Below are positions 28,061 through 37,091 of a stretch of 64,000 nucleotides of DNA, piece by piece. Within the stretch, counting starts at the first letter, position 1, and every line of letters starts with the position of its first letter. The DNA lies in NCBI RefSeq assembly GCF_015477765.1, contig NZ_JADLQQ010000003.1, positions 1 through 64,000 on the forward strand, given 5' to 3'. A program made the position numbers and the translations under genes. The notes below the pieces were generated by a model. That model was not told the DNA's origin, searched no databases, and saw only the letters and a list, made by a program, of their open reading frames with translations. Source of the DNA: Nocardia transvalensis (GTDB lineage: Bacteria; Actinomycetota; Actinomycetes; Mycobacteriales; Mycobacteriaceae).

Positions 28061-29793
28061 CGGGCCGCCTCCTCGGGGCTGAACTGGGATTCCACGATCT
28101 CCCGATACTCGGTGCAGTCGCGCAGCAGTTGCTCGTGAGTGCCGAGGCCGACCATCTCCCCGTCCTCGAGCACGACGATCTGATCGGCATCGCGAATCGT
28201 CGAAATCCGCTGTGCCACCGTGATCACCGAGGCTTGTGCGACTTCCGGGCGCAATGCCTCGCGTACCCGGGCGTCGGTGGCGACGTCGAGTGCGGAGAAG
28301 CAGTCGTCGAACAGGTAGATCTTGGGCTTGCGCACCAGGGCCCGCGCAATGGCCAAGCGCTGGCGCTGACCGCCCGACACCGTCGTACCGCCCTGTGCCA
28401 CTTCGGTATCCAATCCGTTCGGCATATCCCGCACGAAGTCGGCGGCCTGGGCGATCTCGAGGCAGCGCCACAATTCCTCGTCGGTGGCCTCCGGATTGCC
28501 GTAGCGCAGGTTGGAGGCGACCGTGCCCGAGAACAGATACGCCTTCTGCGGTACCAGGCCGATCTGGTTGCGCAGCAGTTCCAGATCGAGATGGCGCACA
28601 TTGGTGCCGCCGACATACACCGCGCCGTCGGTGGCATCGATCAGCCGCGGGATCAAATTGATCAGGGTGGTCTTACCCGACCCGGTGGAACCGACGATCG
28701 CGGTGGTCGTGCCCGGTTCGGCACGGAACCGAATCCCCCGCAGCACCGGCTTTTCCGCGCCCGGAAATTTGAACTCGGCGAAGGCCACCTCCACCTCGCC
28801 GGGATCGGATTCGAACGGCTGCGGCAGCGGCGGCGGAGTCACCGACGATTCGGTCGCCAGCACATCGCCGATGCGCTCGGCCGACACCGCCGCGCGCGGC
28901 GCCAGCATGGCCAGCATCGAGGCCATCATGACGGCCATCAGGATCTGCATGATGTAGGCCAGCAGCGCGGTCAGCGAGCCGATCTGCATCGAGCCGTCGT
29001 CGATGGCGTGGCCACCGAACCAGATCACCGCCACGGTGGTGAGGTTGCTGATCAACATGACCGCGGGCAGCATCAGGACCGTCAGTCGCCACACATACAG
29101 CGACGCCTCGGTGAGTTCGGAGTTGGCGACGCCGAAGCGCCAGGTCTCCTGCCGTTCCCGCACGAACGCCCGGACCACTCGGATACCGGTGATCTGTTCG
29201 CGCAGCACCCGGTTCACCGCGTCGATGCGCTCCTGCATGCGGCGGAATCCGGGCACCATCCGGGAGATGATCACTCCCATGGCCAGCGCCAGCACCGGCA
29301 CCGCGATCAGCAGGATCCACGACAATCCGGCATGCTCCCGCAACGCCATGACGACGCCGCCGATACACATGATCGGCGCCATGACCAGGATGGTCACGCT
29401 CATCACCACCAGCATCTGCACCTGTTGCACATCGTTGGTGTTGCGCGTGATCAGCGAGGGCGCCCCGAAGATGCCCACCTCGCGAGCGGAGAAGGTGCCG
29501 ACGCGATGCAGCAGGGCCGCGCGCATATCGCGGCCCGCACCCATTGCCGCCTGGGCGCCGAGATACACCGAGAAGAACGACGCGAGGATCTGGACACCGG
29601 ACACCAGCAGCATCCACCCACCGGTAGCCCAGATGTAGCCGACATCGCCCTTGGTCACGCCGTTGTCGATGATGTCGGCATTCAGGCTCGGTAGGTACAG
29701 CATCGCGATGACCGAGATCAGCTGTAGCACAACCACGCCCGCCAGCTGAGTGCGATAGGGGGCGAGAAAGGTTCGCAGCAGTCGGATCAGCAT
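28057..29793 (-). CDS. ABC exporter half-transporter (degenerate Walker B and H-loop)
   Basis: A 578-aa ABC exporter subunit, first gene of the pair. Six membrane helices precede an ATPase with Walker A GSTGSGKTT and a near-canonical signature TTVSGGQRQRLAIARAL. Walker B is IYLFDDCFSALD with Asp replacing the catalytic Glu, and the H-loop His is Gln (VITVAQRIST). The subunit therefore contributes the signature to the one competent ATP site, whose Walker B and H-loop come from the partner. Similar to Rv1273c of Mycobacterium tuberculosis. Rrf2 and TetR regulator genes lie just upstream on the same strand. Confidence 0.93.
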
Positions 29794-29857
29794 GATGCGT
29801 GCAGGCTACCGGCTAACCGTGACGGGCGCCGCCACCATTTCCGTCGGCCTGTCGCGA

Positions 29858-30331
29858 TCAGGAGCCGTCGGGAGCCGGTCGTCGGGCCCACGCACCCGGG
29901 TCGGTGGTCAACGCCTCGACGAATTCCGGCAGCTCGTCCGCGGCGATATCGGCGATCGACACCTGCTCGAGGACCGAGCGGATATTGACCCGCAGCGCGA
30001 TCCACACCCGCTGCAGCGGCTGCGCCGCGCCCGCGTAGGTCACGTCCTCGGGCCGCTGTCCCCGCACCGACGCCAGCGGCCCCTCCACCGCGCGGATCAC
30101 GTCGGCCACGCTGATCGCGGCGGCCGGTCGGGCCAGCCGGTAGCCGCCGTCGGGTCCGCGACGGCTGGTCACCAGGCCCGCGCGGCGCAGTTCGGCCGCC
30201 GCCGATTCCAGGATCTTGGGCGGGATGGCCTGCGCGGTGGCGATGGTGTCGGCCTTCACCGAATTCGGTTCCGCGCGCGCGATTTCCAGCAGAATCCGGA
30301 CCGCGTAATCGACCTTAGCCGTGATGTGCAC
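29858..30331 (-). CDS. Rrf2-family regulator without cysteines
   Basis: A 157-aa winged-helix regulator: ITAKVDYAVRILLEIARAEP, the Rrf2 opening, then IPPKILESAAAELRRAGLVT and RRGPDGGYRLARPAAAIS, the conserved wing. Family members such as IscR and NsrR bind an Fe-S cluster through three Cys; this protein has no cysteine, so any sensing must be of another kind. The GTG start lies inside the end of the TetR gene (17-base overlap), pointing to a TetR-Rrf2 operon upstream of the ABC exporter. Confidence 0.9.
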   Translation of the reverse strand: MHITAKVDYAVRILLEIARAEPNSVKADTIATAQAIPPKILESAAAELRRAGLVTSRRGPDGGYRLARPAAAISVADVIRAVEGPLASVRGQRPEDVTYAGAAQPLQRVWIALRVNIRSVLEQVSIADIAADELPEFVEALTTDPGAWARRPAPDGS

Positions 30332-30947
30332 AGCCGCTCCCCGCCGCCAGTTCGGCGCCACCGCCGATGGCCAGCACACCGAGCGCGGTGTCCAGCAGCA
30401 CCCGCTCGATCAGCTCGTCATCGGCGGCGGGCACGATTTCGTTCGACCACAGCACGGTGCCCAGCACTTCGACGGCGGCACTGGCGCGCAGCAGCGCCTC
30501 GTACGAAGCGTCCGGACCGGCCAGCCAGTGGCACAGCCGCCGATGCATATCGCTGATGTCCGGATAGCGGCTGTTGCCGATGGCGTTGACGATGGCCACG
30601 GCGTCGCGCACGCACATCGCACCGGCGGTGCGGTGCCGCAGCAGGACCCGCAGCTGGCCGGTGAGCACCTCCCGGGCGGTGTCGGGTCCGTAGGTCCTCT
30701 GCTCGGCGTCGTGGACCACGGCCTGCAGATCGTCGAAGATCGGCTCGATGATCGCCAGCAGCAGATCCAGTTTCGAGGCGTAGTGATAGTAGAGCGAGGC
30801 TTTTGTGATTCCGACCGCATCTGCGACCTCGCGCAGGCTCGTCTGATCGAATCCTTTACTGGAAAATAACCGAACCGCAGCCTCCCGGATCGCCTCCTTG
30901 GTGCCTCCACCTGCGGCAACGGTTCCGGAAGTACTTCGGACGCTCAT
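30315..30947 (-). CDS. TetR-family regulator
   Basis: A 210-aa repressor-type protein. The helix-turn-helix is at about residues 18-63 (EAIREAAVRLFSSKGFDQTS, then VADAVGITKASLYYHYASKL). The rest is the helical ligand domain. It is divergent from the MMPL transporter genes, with a clean palindrome between them, so it probably represses the transporters and itself. The Rrf2 gene overlaps its end. Confidence 0.93.
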   Translation of the reverse strand: MSVRSTSGTVAAGGGTKEAIREAAVRLFSSKGFDQTSLREVADAVGITKASLYYHYASKLDLLLAIIEPIFDDLQAVVHDAEQRTYGPDTAREVLTGQLRVLLRHRTAGAMCVRDAVAIVNAIGNSRYPDISDMHRRLCHWLAGPDASYEALLRASAAVEVLGTVLWSNEIVPAADDELIERVLLDTALGVLAIGGGAELAAGSGCAHHG

Positions 30948-31032
30948 TCGACGATCCTCTCATCACCCTGCGGCCGGGCCGCCGAGGGCCCGAGAACAGA
31001 GGTTGTTCCTCCGCTTACCCGTCGGTAGTCTA

Positions 31033-31048
31033 CCTACCGCACGGTAGG
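31033..31048. promoter_or_regulatory. Candidate TetR operator
   Basis: CCTACCG-CA-CGGTAGG, a perfect palindrome of 7-base arms with a 2-base spacer, in the intergenic region between the divergent tetR and mmpL genes. Further CGGTAG half-sites flank it at 31023. Size and position are typical for TetR binding; the binding itself is inferred. Confidence 0.7.
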
Positions 31049-31153
31049 CAGAAAGCGTGATGTGGAGGCGGTTCGCGTGCAGGGCGGCCGCAAAGTGCTG
31101 TCTCCGAGGCCTGAATTCAGCACACGAACCAGCTATCGCTAGGAGATCCCCTC

Positions 31154-33511
31154 GTGTCCGTATACCTCTACCGGTGGGGCAAATTCGCCTTCCGCCGGAA
31201 ATGGATAGTGCTACCGGTCTGGTTGTTGATATTCCTGGTGGTCGGCGGGCTCGGCGTCAGCATGAAGAAGCCGACAACCGACGACTTCTCGATGCCCAAC
31301 CTGCCGTCGCAGCGGGCCACCGACATCCTCGACAAGCAGTTCCCGGGCGCCTCGGCCGCCTTCAAATTCGACGCCGTCACCGGCACCTACGTGATCGGCG
31401 CGCCCGCCGGGCAGAAGCTCACCGATCCGGGGAACAAGGCCGCCGTCGACGCTCTGGTCCAGAAGCTGAATTCCCTCGATATCGTCGACCACAGCAAGCC
31501 GCCGGTGGTGAGCCCGATCGATGCGACGGTCCAGATGGGCTGCCTCACCGGCGATCGCAACGATCCCGGCTTCCCCGCGCGCTGCAGCCTTGCGCCGCTG
31601 AACGTGCTCGGTAAGGGCACCGCCCCGGCGGATACCGTGGCATTCGTCCAGGTGCCGTTCAAGATCGCGAAATTCACCGACGTCACCGACGCCGATCGCG
31701 ACCTCGCCCACAACGTCGCCGACGATGCGCGCAAGGCCGGACTGACGGTCGAGCTGAGCGGCACCATCGCCATGCAGCAGATGGCCTCGAGCGGTAAGGC
31801 CGAGATGATCGGCTACATCGTCGCGTTCATCGTCATGATGATCGCCTTCGGCGCGCTCATCGCCGCCTTCGTGCCCATCCTCACCGGCATCGTCGGCGTG
31901 GGCTCGGCGTCGGCGCTGATCATGATGGGCACCGCGGCCATCGATATCCCGAGCTTCACCATGATTCTGGCGTCGATGATCGGCATCGCGCTGTCCATCG
32001 ACTACGCGCTGTTCATCGTCTCGCGGTACAAACACGAACTGGCCGTGCAGGATTCGCCCGAGGAGGCGGCCGGTATCGCCATCGGCACCGCCGGGTCGGC
32101 GGTGGTGTTCGCGGGCATGACCGTGATCATCGCGCTGTGCGGCCTGAGCATCGTGCGCATCAACTTCCTCACCTGGATGGGTCTGGGCGGCGCGATCGCC
32201 GCGGCCTTCGCCATCCTGGTGGCGCTGACGCTGCTGCCCGCGCTGATGGGCGCCTTCGGCCGGTTCCTGTTCAAGCCGAAGCTGCCGCTGGTGGCCAAGC
32301 ACGATCCCGAGGATCCGAAGTCGGTCACGGGCGGCATGCGGTTCGGCCGCCTGATCGGCCGGTTCCCCGCGGTGACGCTGGTGCTGAGCATCCTGGTGCT
32401 CGGCGTGCTCGCCGCGCCGGCGGCCAAACTGTCGCTCGGCCTGCCCGGCGACGACAGCCAGCCCACGACCTCGACCATCCGCAAGGCCTACGACCTGCGC
32501 ACGGCCGGGTTCGGTGAGGGCAGCAACGGCATCCTGACCGTCGTCGCCGACCTCACCAATGTGCCCGCCAAACAGCGCCAGGCCGCGGTCACCGAACTGC
32601 GCGACAAGCTGGGCTCCTACGACGGCATGGACTACGTCACCGCGGCACTGACCAACGTCGTGGACCCGCAGACCCACGCCGACGATTTCGAGCACAGCAC
32701 CGGCGCGCGGCTGATGGCGGTGCCCAAATCGGGTCCGAACAACACCGCGACCCAGGACCTGGTGCAGCACGCCCGCGACGCCGAGGGCGAGTTCAAGGCC
32801 AAATACGGCATGGAGTACGGCATCACCGGCACCACCGCCATCTACGCCGACGTCTCCCATGCGCTGCTGAGCAAGATCGCTCCGTATATGGCGATCGTGG
32901 CGGCGGCCGCCTTCATCCTGCTGGTGCTGGTGTTCCGCTCGATTCTGGTGCCGCTGACGGCGGCGCTGGGCTTCCTGCTGTCCATGGCGGCGACCTTCGG
33001 CGCCACCGTGCTGATCTTCCAGCAGGGCAAGCTCGGCCTGATCCAGGATCCGCATCCGCTGGTCAGCTTCCTGCCGATCATGTTGATCGGCCTGGTGTTC
33101 GGCCTGGCCATGGACTACCAGGTGTTCCTGGTGACCCGCATGCGCGAGGAGTACATGCACGGCAAGTCGCCGACCGAGGCGGTGGTCAGCGGCTACCACC
33201 ACGGCGCCCGCGTGGTCACCTCCGCCGCGATCATCATGATCTCGGTCTTCGGCGGCTTCATCCTGGAAACCGATGTCACCGCGAAGTCGATGGGCTTCGC
33301 GCTGGCGGCCGGTGTGCTGCTGGATGCCTTCGTGGTCCGGATGGTGCTGATTCCGTCGCTGCTGGTGCTGATGGGCAAGTGGTCGTGGTGGATCCCGAAG
33401 TGGCTCGACCGCATCCTGCCCGATATCGACGTCGAGGGCAGCAAGCTGCGCGAGCTGCAGCAACGCGACCGCGACGCGGCCGCGGACAAGGACCCGATGC
33501 CCGTCGGCTAA
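31154..33511 (+). CDS. MMPL family (RND) transporter
   Basis: A 785-aa inner-membrane RND-superfamily exporter. It has the MMPL/ActII-3 layout: one N-terminal helix, an extracytoplasmic domain (residues about 45-200), helices 2-6, a second domain (about 440-570) and helices 7-11. Conserved helices include GIALSIDYALFIVSRYKHEL and GLVFGLAMDYQVFLVTRMRE with the Asp-Tyr proton-relay pairs. The GTG start has TAGGAGA upstream. MMPL proteins export lipids or drugs. Divergent from a TetR gene and followed by a close paralogue with the same start context. Confidence 0.95.
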   Translation: MSVYLYRWGKFAFRRKWIVLPVWLLIFLVVGGLGVSMKKPTTDDFSMPNLPSQRATDILDKQFPGASAAFKFDAVTGTYVIGAPAGQKLTDPGNKAAVDALVQKLNSLDIVDHSKPPVVSPIDATVQMGCLTGDRNDPGFPARCSLAPLNVLGKGTAPADTVAFVQVPFKIAKFTDVTDADRDLAHNVADDARKAGLTVELSGTIAMQQMASSGKAEMIGYIVAFIVMMIAFGALIAAFVPILTGIVGVGSASALIMMGTAAIDIPSFTMILASMIGIALSIDYALFIVSRYKHELAVQDSPEEAAGIAIGTAGSAVVFAGMTVIIALCGLSIVRINFLTWMGLGGAIAAAFAILVALTLLPALMGAFGRFLFKPKLPLVAKHDPEDPKSVTGGMRFGRLIGRFPAVTLVLSILVLGVLAAPAAKLSLGLPGDDSQPTTSTIRKAYDLRTAGFGEGSNGILTVVADLTNVPAKQRQAAVTELRDKLGSYDGMDYVTAALTNVVDPQTHADDFEHSTGARLMAVPKSGPNNTATQDLVQHARDAEGEFKAKYGMEYGITGTTAIYADVSHALLSKIAPYMAIVAAAAFILLVLVFRSILVPLTAALGFLLSMAATFGATVLIFQQGKLGLIQDPHPLVSFLPIMLIGLVFGLAMDYQVFLVTRMREEYMHGKSPTEAVVSGYHHGARVVTSAAIIMISVFGGFILETDVTAKSMGFALAAGVLLDAFVVRMVLIPSLLVLMGKWSWWIPKWLDRILPDIDVEGSKLRELQQRDRDAAADKDPMPVG

Positions 33512-33531
33512 TTCCGTTCGGAACGAAAATG

Positions 33532-33563
33532 CTGGACCCCACCCGTTCTCGGGTGGGGTCCAG
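33532..33563 (+). terminator. Intrinsic terminator between the two MMPL genes
   Basis: Perfect 13-base arms (CTGGACCCCACCC and complement) with a 6-base loop, 20 bases after the first MMPL stop. It suggests that the second gene has its own promoter or is reached by read-through. Confidence 0.85.
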
Positions 33564-33671
33564 CCCGTTTTCGGTCGGTCCGTGGCATGACCTCTTGATC
33601 TTGTAGCAACTAGACAGCAGACTCGAAGTGTTGCTCTCCAGGCTCGATCCCGCGACCGCTAGGAGATGCTC

Positions 33672-35972
33672 GTGTCCGTCTATCTGTACAGGTGGGGGAA
33701 GTTCGCCTTTCGCCGGAAGTGGATCGTCCTGCCCGTGTGGATCGTGCTGTTCCTGGTGCTCGGCGGCCTCGGGGCCCAGCTGAAGAAGCCGATGACCAAC
33801 GACTTCTCCATCCCGAACCTGCCGTCGCAGCGGGCCACCGACATCCTCGACCGGCACTTCCCGGGCATGTCCCAGTCACTGCAGTTCGGCGCGGTCACCG
33901 GCACCTACGTGATCGCCGCGCCCGCCGGGCAGCGGCTGACCGACCCGGCGAACCATGCGGCGATCCAGGGGCTGATCGGCAAACTGGACGGGCTGGGGAT
34001 CGTCGACCACGGCAAGCCGCTGGCCGACCCGATCGCCGCGACCGAACAGCTGGGCTGCCTGGCACCGGATCGCACCGCGAGCGAGTTCGTCTCCCGTTGC
34101 AGCAACGCACCATTGAACGTGCTGAACAAGACCGAGCCGGATACGGTTGCGGTGCTGACGGTTCCGTTCACGATCAAGGAGATCACCGACGTCACCGCCG
34201 ACGATCGCAAGGCCGCCTACGACGTCGCCGACGAGGCCCGCCACGCCGGACTCACCGTCGAGGTGAGCGGCACCATCGCCATGGAACAGCAGCAGCCCAG
34301 CGGTAAGGCCGAGATGATCGGCATGGGCGTGGCGCTGGTGGTGATGATCGTGGCGTTCGGCGCGATCGTGGCCGCCTTCGTGCCGATCATCACCGCGCTG
34401 TTCGGGCTGAGCGCGGCGATGTCGGTGATCTTCCTGGGCACCTCGTTCCTGTCGGTGCCCAGCTTCACGACCTTCCTCGCCTCGATGATCGGTATCGCGC
34501 TGTCCATCGACTACGCGCTGTTCATCGTCTCGCGGTACAAACACGAACTGGCCGTGCAGGATTCACCCGAGGAGGCGGCCGGAACCGCACTGGGGACCGC
34601 GGGTTCGGCCGTCGTCTTCGCCGGGGCCACCGTGATCATCGCACTGGTGGGGCTGGCGATCGTGAATATTCGCTTCCTCACCTTCATGGGCCTGGGCGGT
34701 GCCATTGCGGCGGCATTCGCGGTGCTGACGGCGATCACGCTGATGCCCGCGCTGCTCGGCGCGTTCGGGCGGTGGCTGTTCAAGCCGAAGCTTCCGGTGA
34801 TCGCGCAGCACGATCCGGAGGACGACAACTCGGTCACCAACGGCATGCGGGTGGCGCGGGTGATCGGCCGGGTGCCGGTGTTGACGCTGGTGTTGAGCAT
34901 CGTGGTGCTCGGGCTGCTCGCCGCGCCCGCGCTGCATCTGCACCTGGGGCTGCCGGGCGAGGACAGTCAGCCGAAGTCGACCACGATCCGCAAGGCCTAC
35001 GACCTGCAGACCGCGGGCTTCGGCGAGGGTTTCAACGGCAAGTTGCAGGTGGTTGCCGACCTCACGAAAGTGGATCCGTCTCAGCGGCAGGCCGCGATGA
35101 CAACGCTGCACGACAAGCTGGCCGGATATTCGGGCATGGATTACGTGACCGCACCGCAGTTCAGCCAGGACGGGGAGGGTGCGCTGCTGATCGCGGTGCC
35201 CAAGACCGGGCCGAACGACCAGGCCACCAAGGATCTGGTCCGCAATGCTCGCGACGCTGAGAGCGGACTGCGGCAGCAATTCGGAATGACCTACGGCATC
35301 ACGGGTCTCACCGCGATCTATGCCGATGTCGATCATGCGTTGCTCAGCAAGATCCTGCCGTATCTGGCGATCGTGGCGGGTGCGGCCTTCCTGCTGTTGA
35401 TCGCGGTGTTCCGGTCGGTGCTGGTGCCGCTGACCGCGGCGCTGGGCTTCCTGCTCTCGATGGCGGCCACCTTCGGCGCGACCGTGCTGATCTTCCAGGA
35501 GGGCAAGTTCGGGCTCGTGGACGAGCCGCGCCCGATCGTCAGCTTCCTGCCGATCATGTTGATCGGCTTGGTCTTCGGGCTCGCCATGGACTACCAGGTG
35601 TTCCTGGTGACCCGCATGCGGGAGGAGTTCGTGCACGGCGAGCCGCCGACCGAGGCCATGATCAAGGGCTACCACCACGGTGCCCGCGTGGTCACCTCCG
35701 CGGCGATCATCATGATCTCGGTGTTCGGCTCGTTCCTGCTGGAATCCGACGTCACCGCCAAATCCATGGGCTTCGCGCTGGCCGCCGGTGTGCTGTTCGA
35801 CGCCTTCCTCGTGCGCATGGTGCTGATCCCGTCGCTGCTGGTCCTGATGGGCAGGGCGGCGTGGTGGATTCCGGGATGGCTGAGCAGGATCGTGCCCGAT
35901 ATCGACGTGGAGGGGGCCAGGCTGCGGGAGCTCCGGGAGGAGCGTCGGCAGGAACCGGTGTCGGTCGGGTGA
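33672..35972 (+). CDS. MMPL family (RND) transporter, tandem paralogue
   Basis: A 766-aa paralogue of the preceding gene with the same membrane topology and almost identical helices (GIALSIDYALFIVSRYKHEL, GLVFGLAMDYQVFLVTRMRE). The second extracytoplasmic domain is about 15 residues shorter. The start is set at the GTG that matches the paralogue; an ATG two codons upstream lies against the AGGAG ribosome site and is less likely. The two genes and their 60 bases of leader look like a segmental duplication. Confidence 0.95.
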   Translation: MSVYLYRWGKFAFRRKWIVLPVWIVLFLVLGGLGAQLKKPMTNDFSIPNLPSQRATDILDRHFPGMSQSLQFGAVTGTYVIAAPAGQRLTDPANHAAIQGLIGKLDGLGIVDHGKPLADPIAATEQLGCLAPDRTASEFVSRCSNAPLNVLNKTEPDTVAVLTVPFTIKEITDVTADDRKAAYDVADEARHAGLTVEVSGTIAMEQQQPSGKAEMIGMGVALVVMIVAFGAIVAAFVPIITALFGLSAAMSVIFLGTSFLSVPSFTTFLASMIGIALSIDYALFIVSRYKHELAVQDSPEEAAGTALGTAGSAVVFAGATVIIALVGLAIVNIRFLTFMGLGGAIAAAFAVLTAITLMPALLGAFGRWLFKPKLPVIAQHDPEDDNSVTNGMRVARVIGRVPVLTLVLSIVVLGLLAAPALHLHLGLPGEDSQPKSTTIRKAYDLQTAGFGEGFNGKLQVVADLTKVDPSQRQAAMTTLHDKLAGYSGMDYVTAPQFSQDGEGALLIAVPKTGPNDQATKDLVRNARDAESGLRQQFGMTYGITGLTAIYADVDHALLSKILPYLAIVAGAAFLLLIAVFRSVLVPLTAALGFLLSMAATFGATVLIFQEGKFGLVDEPRPIVSFLPIMLIGLVFGLAMDYQVFLVTRMREEFVHGEPPTEAMIKGYHHGARVVTSAAIIMISVFGSFLLESDVTAKSMGFALAAGVLFDAFLVRMVLIPSLLVLMGRAAWWIPGWLSRIVPDIDVEGARLRELREERRQEPVSVG

Positions 35973-36136
35973 TTCCGGCGAAAGCAGCCGGAATGACGAC
36001 GCGCTCACCGCTCGTCATCCCGGCGCGCTCACCGCTCGTCATCCCGGCGCGCTCGCCCTCGTCATCCCGGCGCCCTCGCCCTCGTCATCCCGGCGCCCTC
36101 GCCCTCGTCATCCCGGCGCGCTTTTTGCGCCGGGAT
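35973..36136. repeat. Tandem 23-24-base repeats between two terminator hairpins
   Basis: Starts with the hairpin ATTCCGGC/GCCGGAAT just after the MMPL stop, continues with nearly five head-to-tail copies of a 23-24-base unit starting CTCGTCATCCCGGCGC (36011-36121), and ends with the hairpin ATCCCGGCGC/GCGCCGGGAT (36110-36136) that has a T-run inside its loop and abuts the convergent oxidoreductase stop. There are no spacers, so it is not a CRISPR array. Confidence 0.85.
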
Positions 36137-37071
36137 CACCCCAGCTTCGGCGCAACCTCCGCCGCGACCAGTTCCAGGTGATCCAGGTCGGCCAGGTCCA
36201 GGACCTGCAGGTACAGGCGGGTGATGCCGGTCTCCTCGCGGTAGCGGCCGATCTTGTCGACGACCTCGGCGGGGGTACCGGCCAAGCCGTTCTGCTTCAG
36301 CTCGTCGACCTCGCGGCCGATGGCGGCGGCGCGGCGGGCCACCTCGGCATCGTCGCGGCCCACGCACAGCACCTGGGCGGCCGAACGGATGATCTCGTTC
36401 GGGTCGCGGCCGATCTCCCGGGCGGCCGCGGCGACCCGCTCGAATTGTGCTGCGGCGGTGGCGGGATCGACGAACGGCAGGTTGAACTCCTGGGCGAAGC
36501 GGGCGGCCAGCGCGGGCGTGCGCTTCTTCCCGGCACCGCCGATGATCACCGGCGGCCGGGGGCTCTGGGCAGGCTTGGGCAGGGCGGGTGAGTCGGTCAG
36601 CCTGTAGTGCTTACCCGCGAAGTCGAAGGTCTCGCCCTCCTTCGTCTCCCACAGGCCGGTGATGATCTCCAACTGCTCGGCGTAACGGTCGAACCGCTCC
36701 TTCACCTCCGGCAGCGGAATGCCATAGGCGGTGTGTTCGTCGTCGTACCAGCCCGCGCCGAAGCCGAAGTCGACCCGGCCGCCGGACATCTGATCCACCT
36801 GCGCCACCGAGATGGCCAGCACCGACGGGTGCCGGAAGGTGGCGGCGGTGACCAGCGTGCCCAGCCGGATCCGAGAGGTCTCCCGGGCCAGACCGGCCAG
36901 GGTGATCCAGGCGTCGGTGGGGCCGGGCAGGCCGGACACCCCGCCCATCTTCAGATAGTGGTCGGAACGGAAGAACGCGTCGAAGCCCGCGTCCTCGGTC
37001 GTCTTCGCGACCCGCAGGAGGTCGTCGTAGGTTGCGCCTTGCTGAGGTTCGGTGAAGATCCTTAGTTCCAC
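36136..37071 (-). CDS. LLM-class (F420-dependent type) oxidoreductase
   Basis: A 311-aa TIM-barrel oxidoreductase of the bacterial luciferase-like superfamily. Conserved pieces: AGFDAFFRSDHYLKMGG near the N-terminus, RIRLGTLVTAATFRHPSVLA, GGRVDFGFGAGWYDDEHTAY with the cofactor-binding region, and PPVIIGGAGKKRTPALAARF. The family uses F420 or FMN; in Nocardia-like genomes most use F420. Start is GTG. It sits 20 bases downstream of the Tat-exported FAD enzyme gene's direction-opposite neighbour on the same strand, so both may share a transcript. Confidence 0.9.
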   Translation of the reverse strand: MELRIFTEPQQGATYDDLLRVAKTTEDAGFDAFFRSDHYLKMGGVSGLPGPTDAWITLAGLARETSRIRLGTLVTAATFRHPSVLAISVAQVDQMSGGRVDFGFGAGWYDDEHTAYGIPLPEVKERFDRYAEQLEIITGLWETKEGETFDFAGKHYRLTDSPALPKPAQSPRPPVIIGGAGKKRTPALAARFAQEFNLPFVDPATAAAQFERVAAAAREIGRDPNEIIRSAAQVLCVGRDDAEVARRAAAIGREVDELKQNGLAGTPAEVVDKIGRYREETGITRLYLQVLDLADLDHLELVAAEVAPKLG

Positions 37072-37091
37072 AAAAGACCACGGTAGACGGG

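Noticed and set aside
31211..33463. 750-codon open frame antisense to the first MMPL gene
   Set aside because: A GC-rich shadow: His/Gln/Arg-rich, no family features, fully opposite a well-supported transporter gene.
36011..36121. Tandem repeats that could be taken for a CRISPR array
   Set aside because: Units of 23-24 bases stand head to tail with no unique spacers, and no cas gene is in the window.
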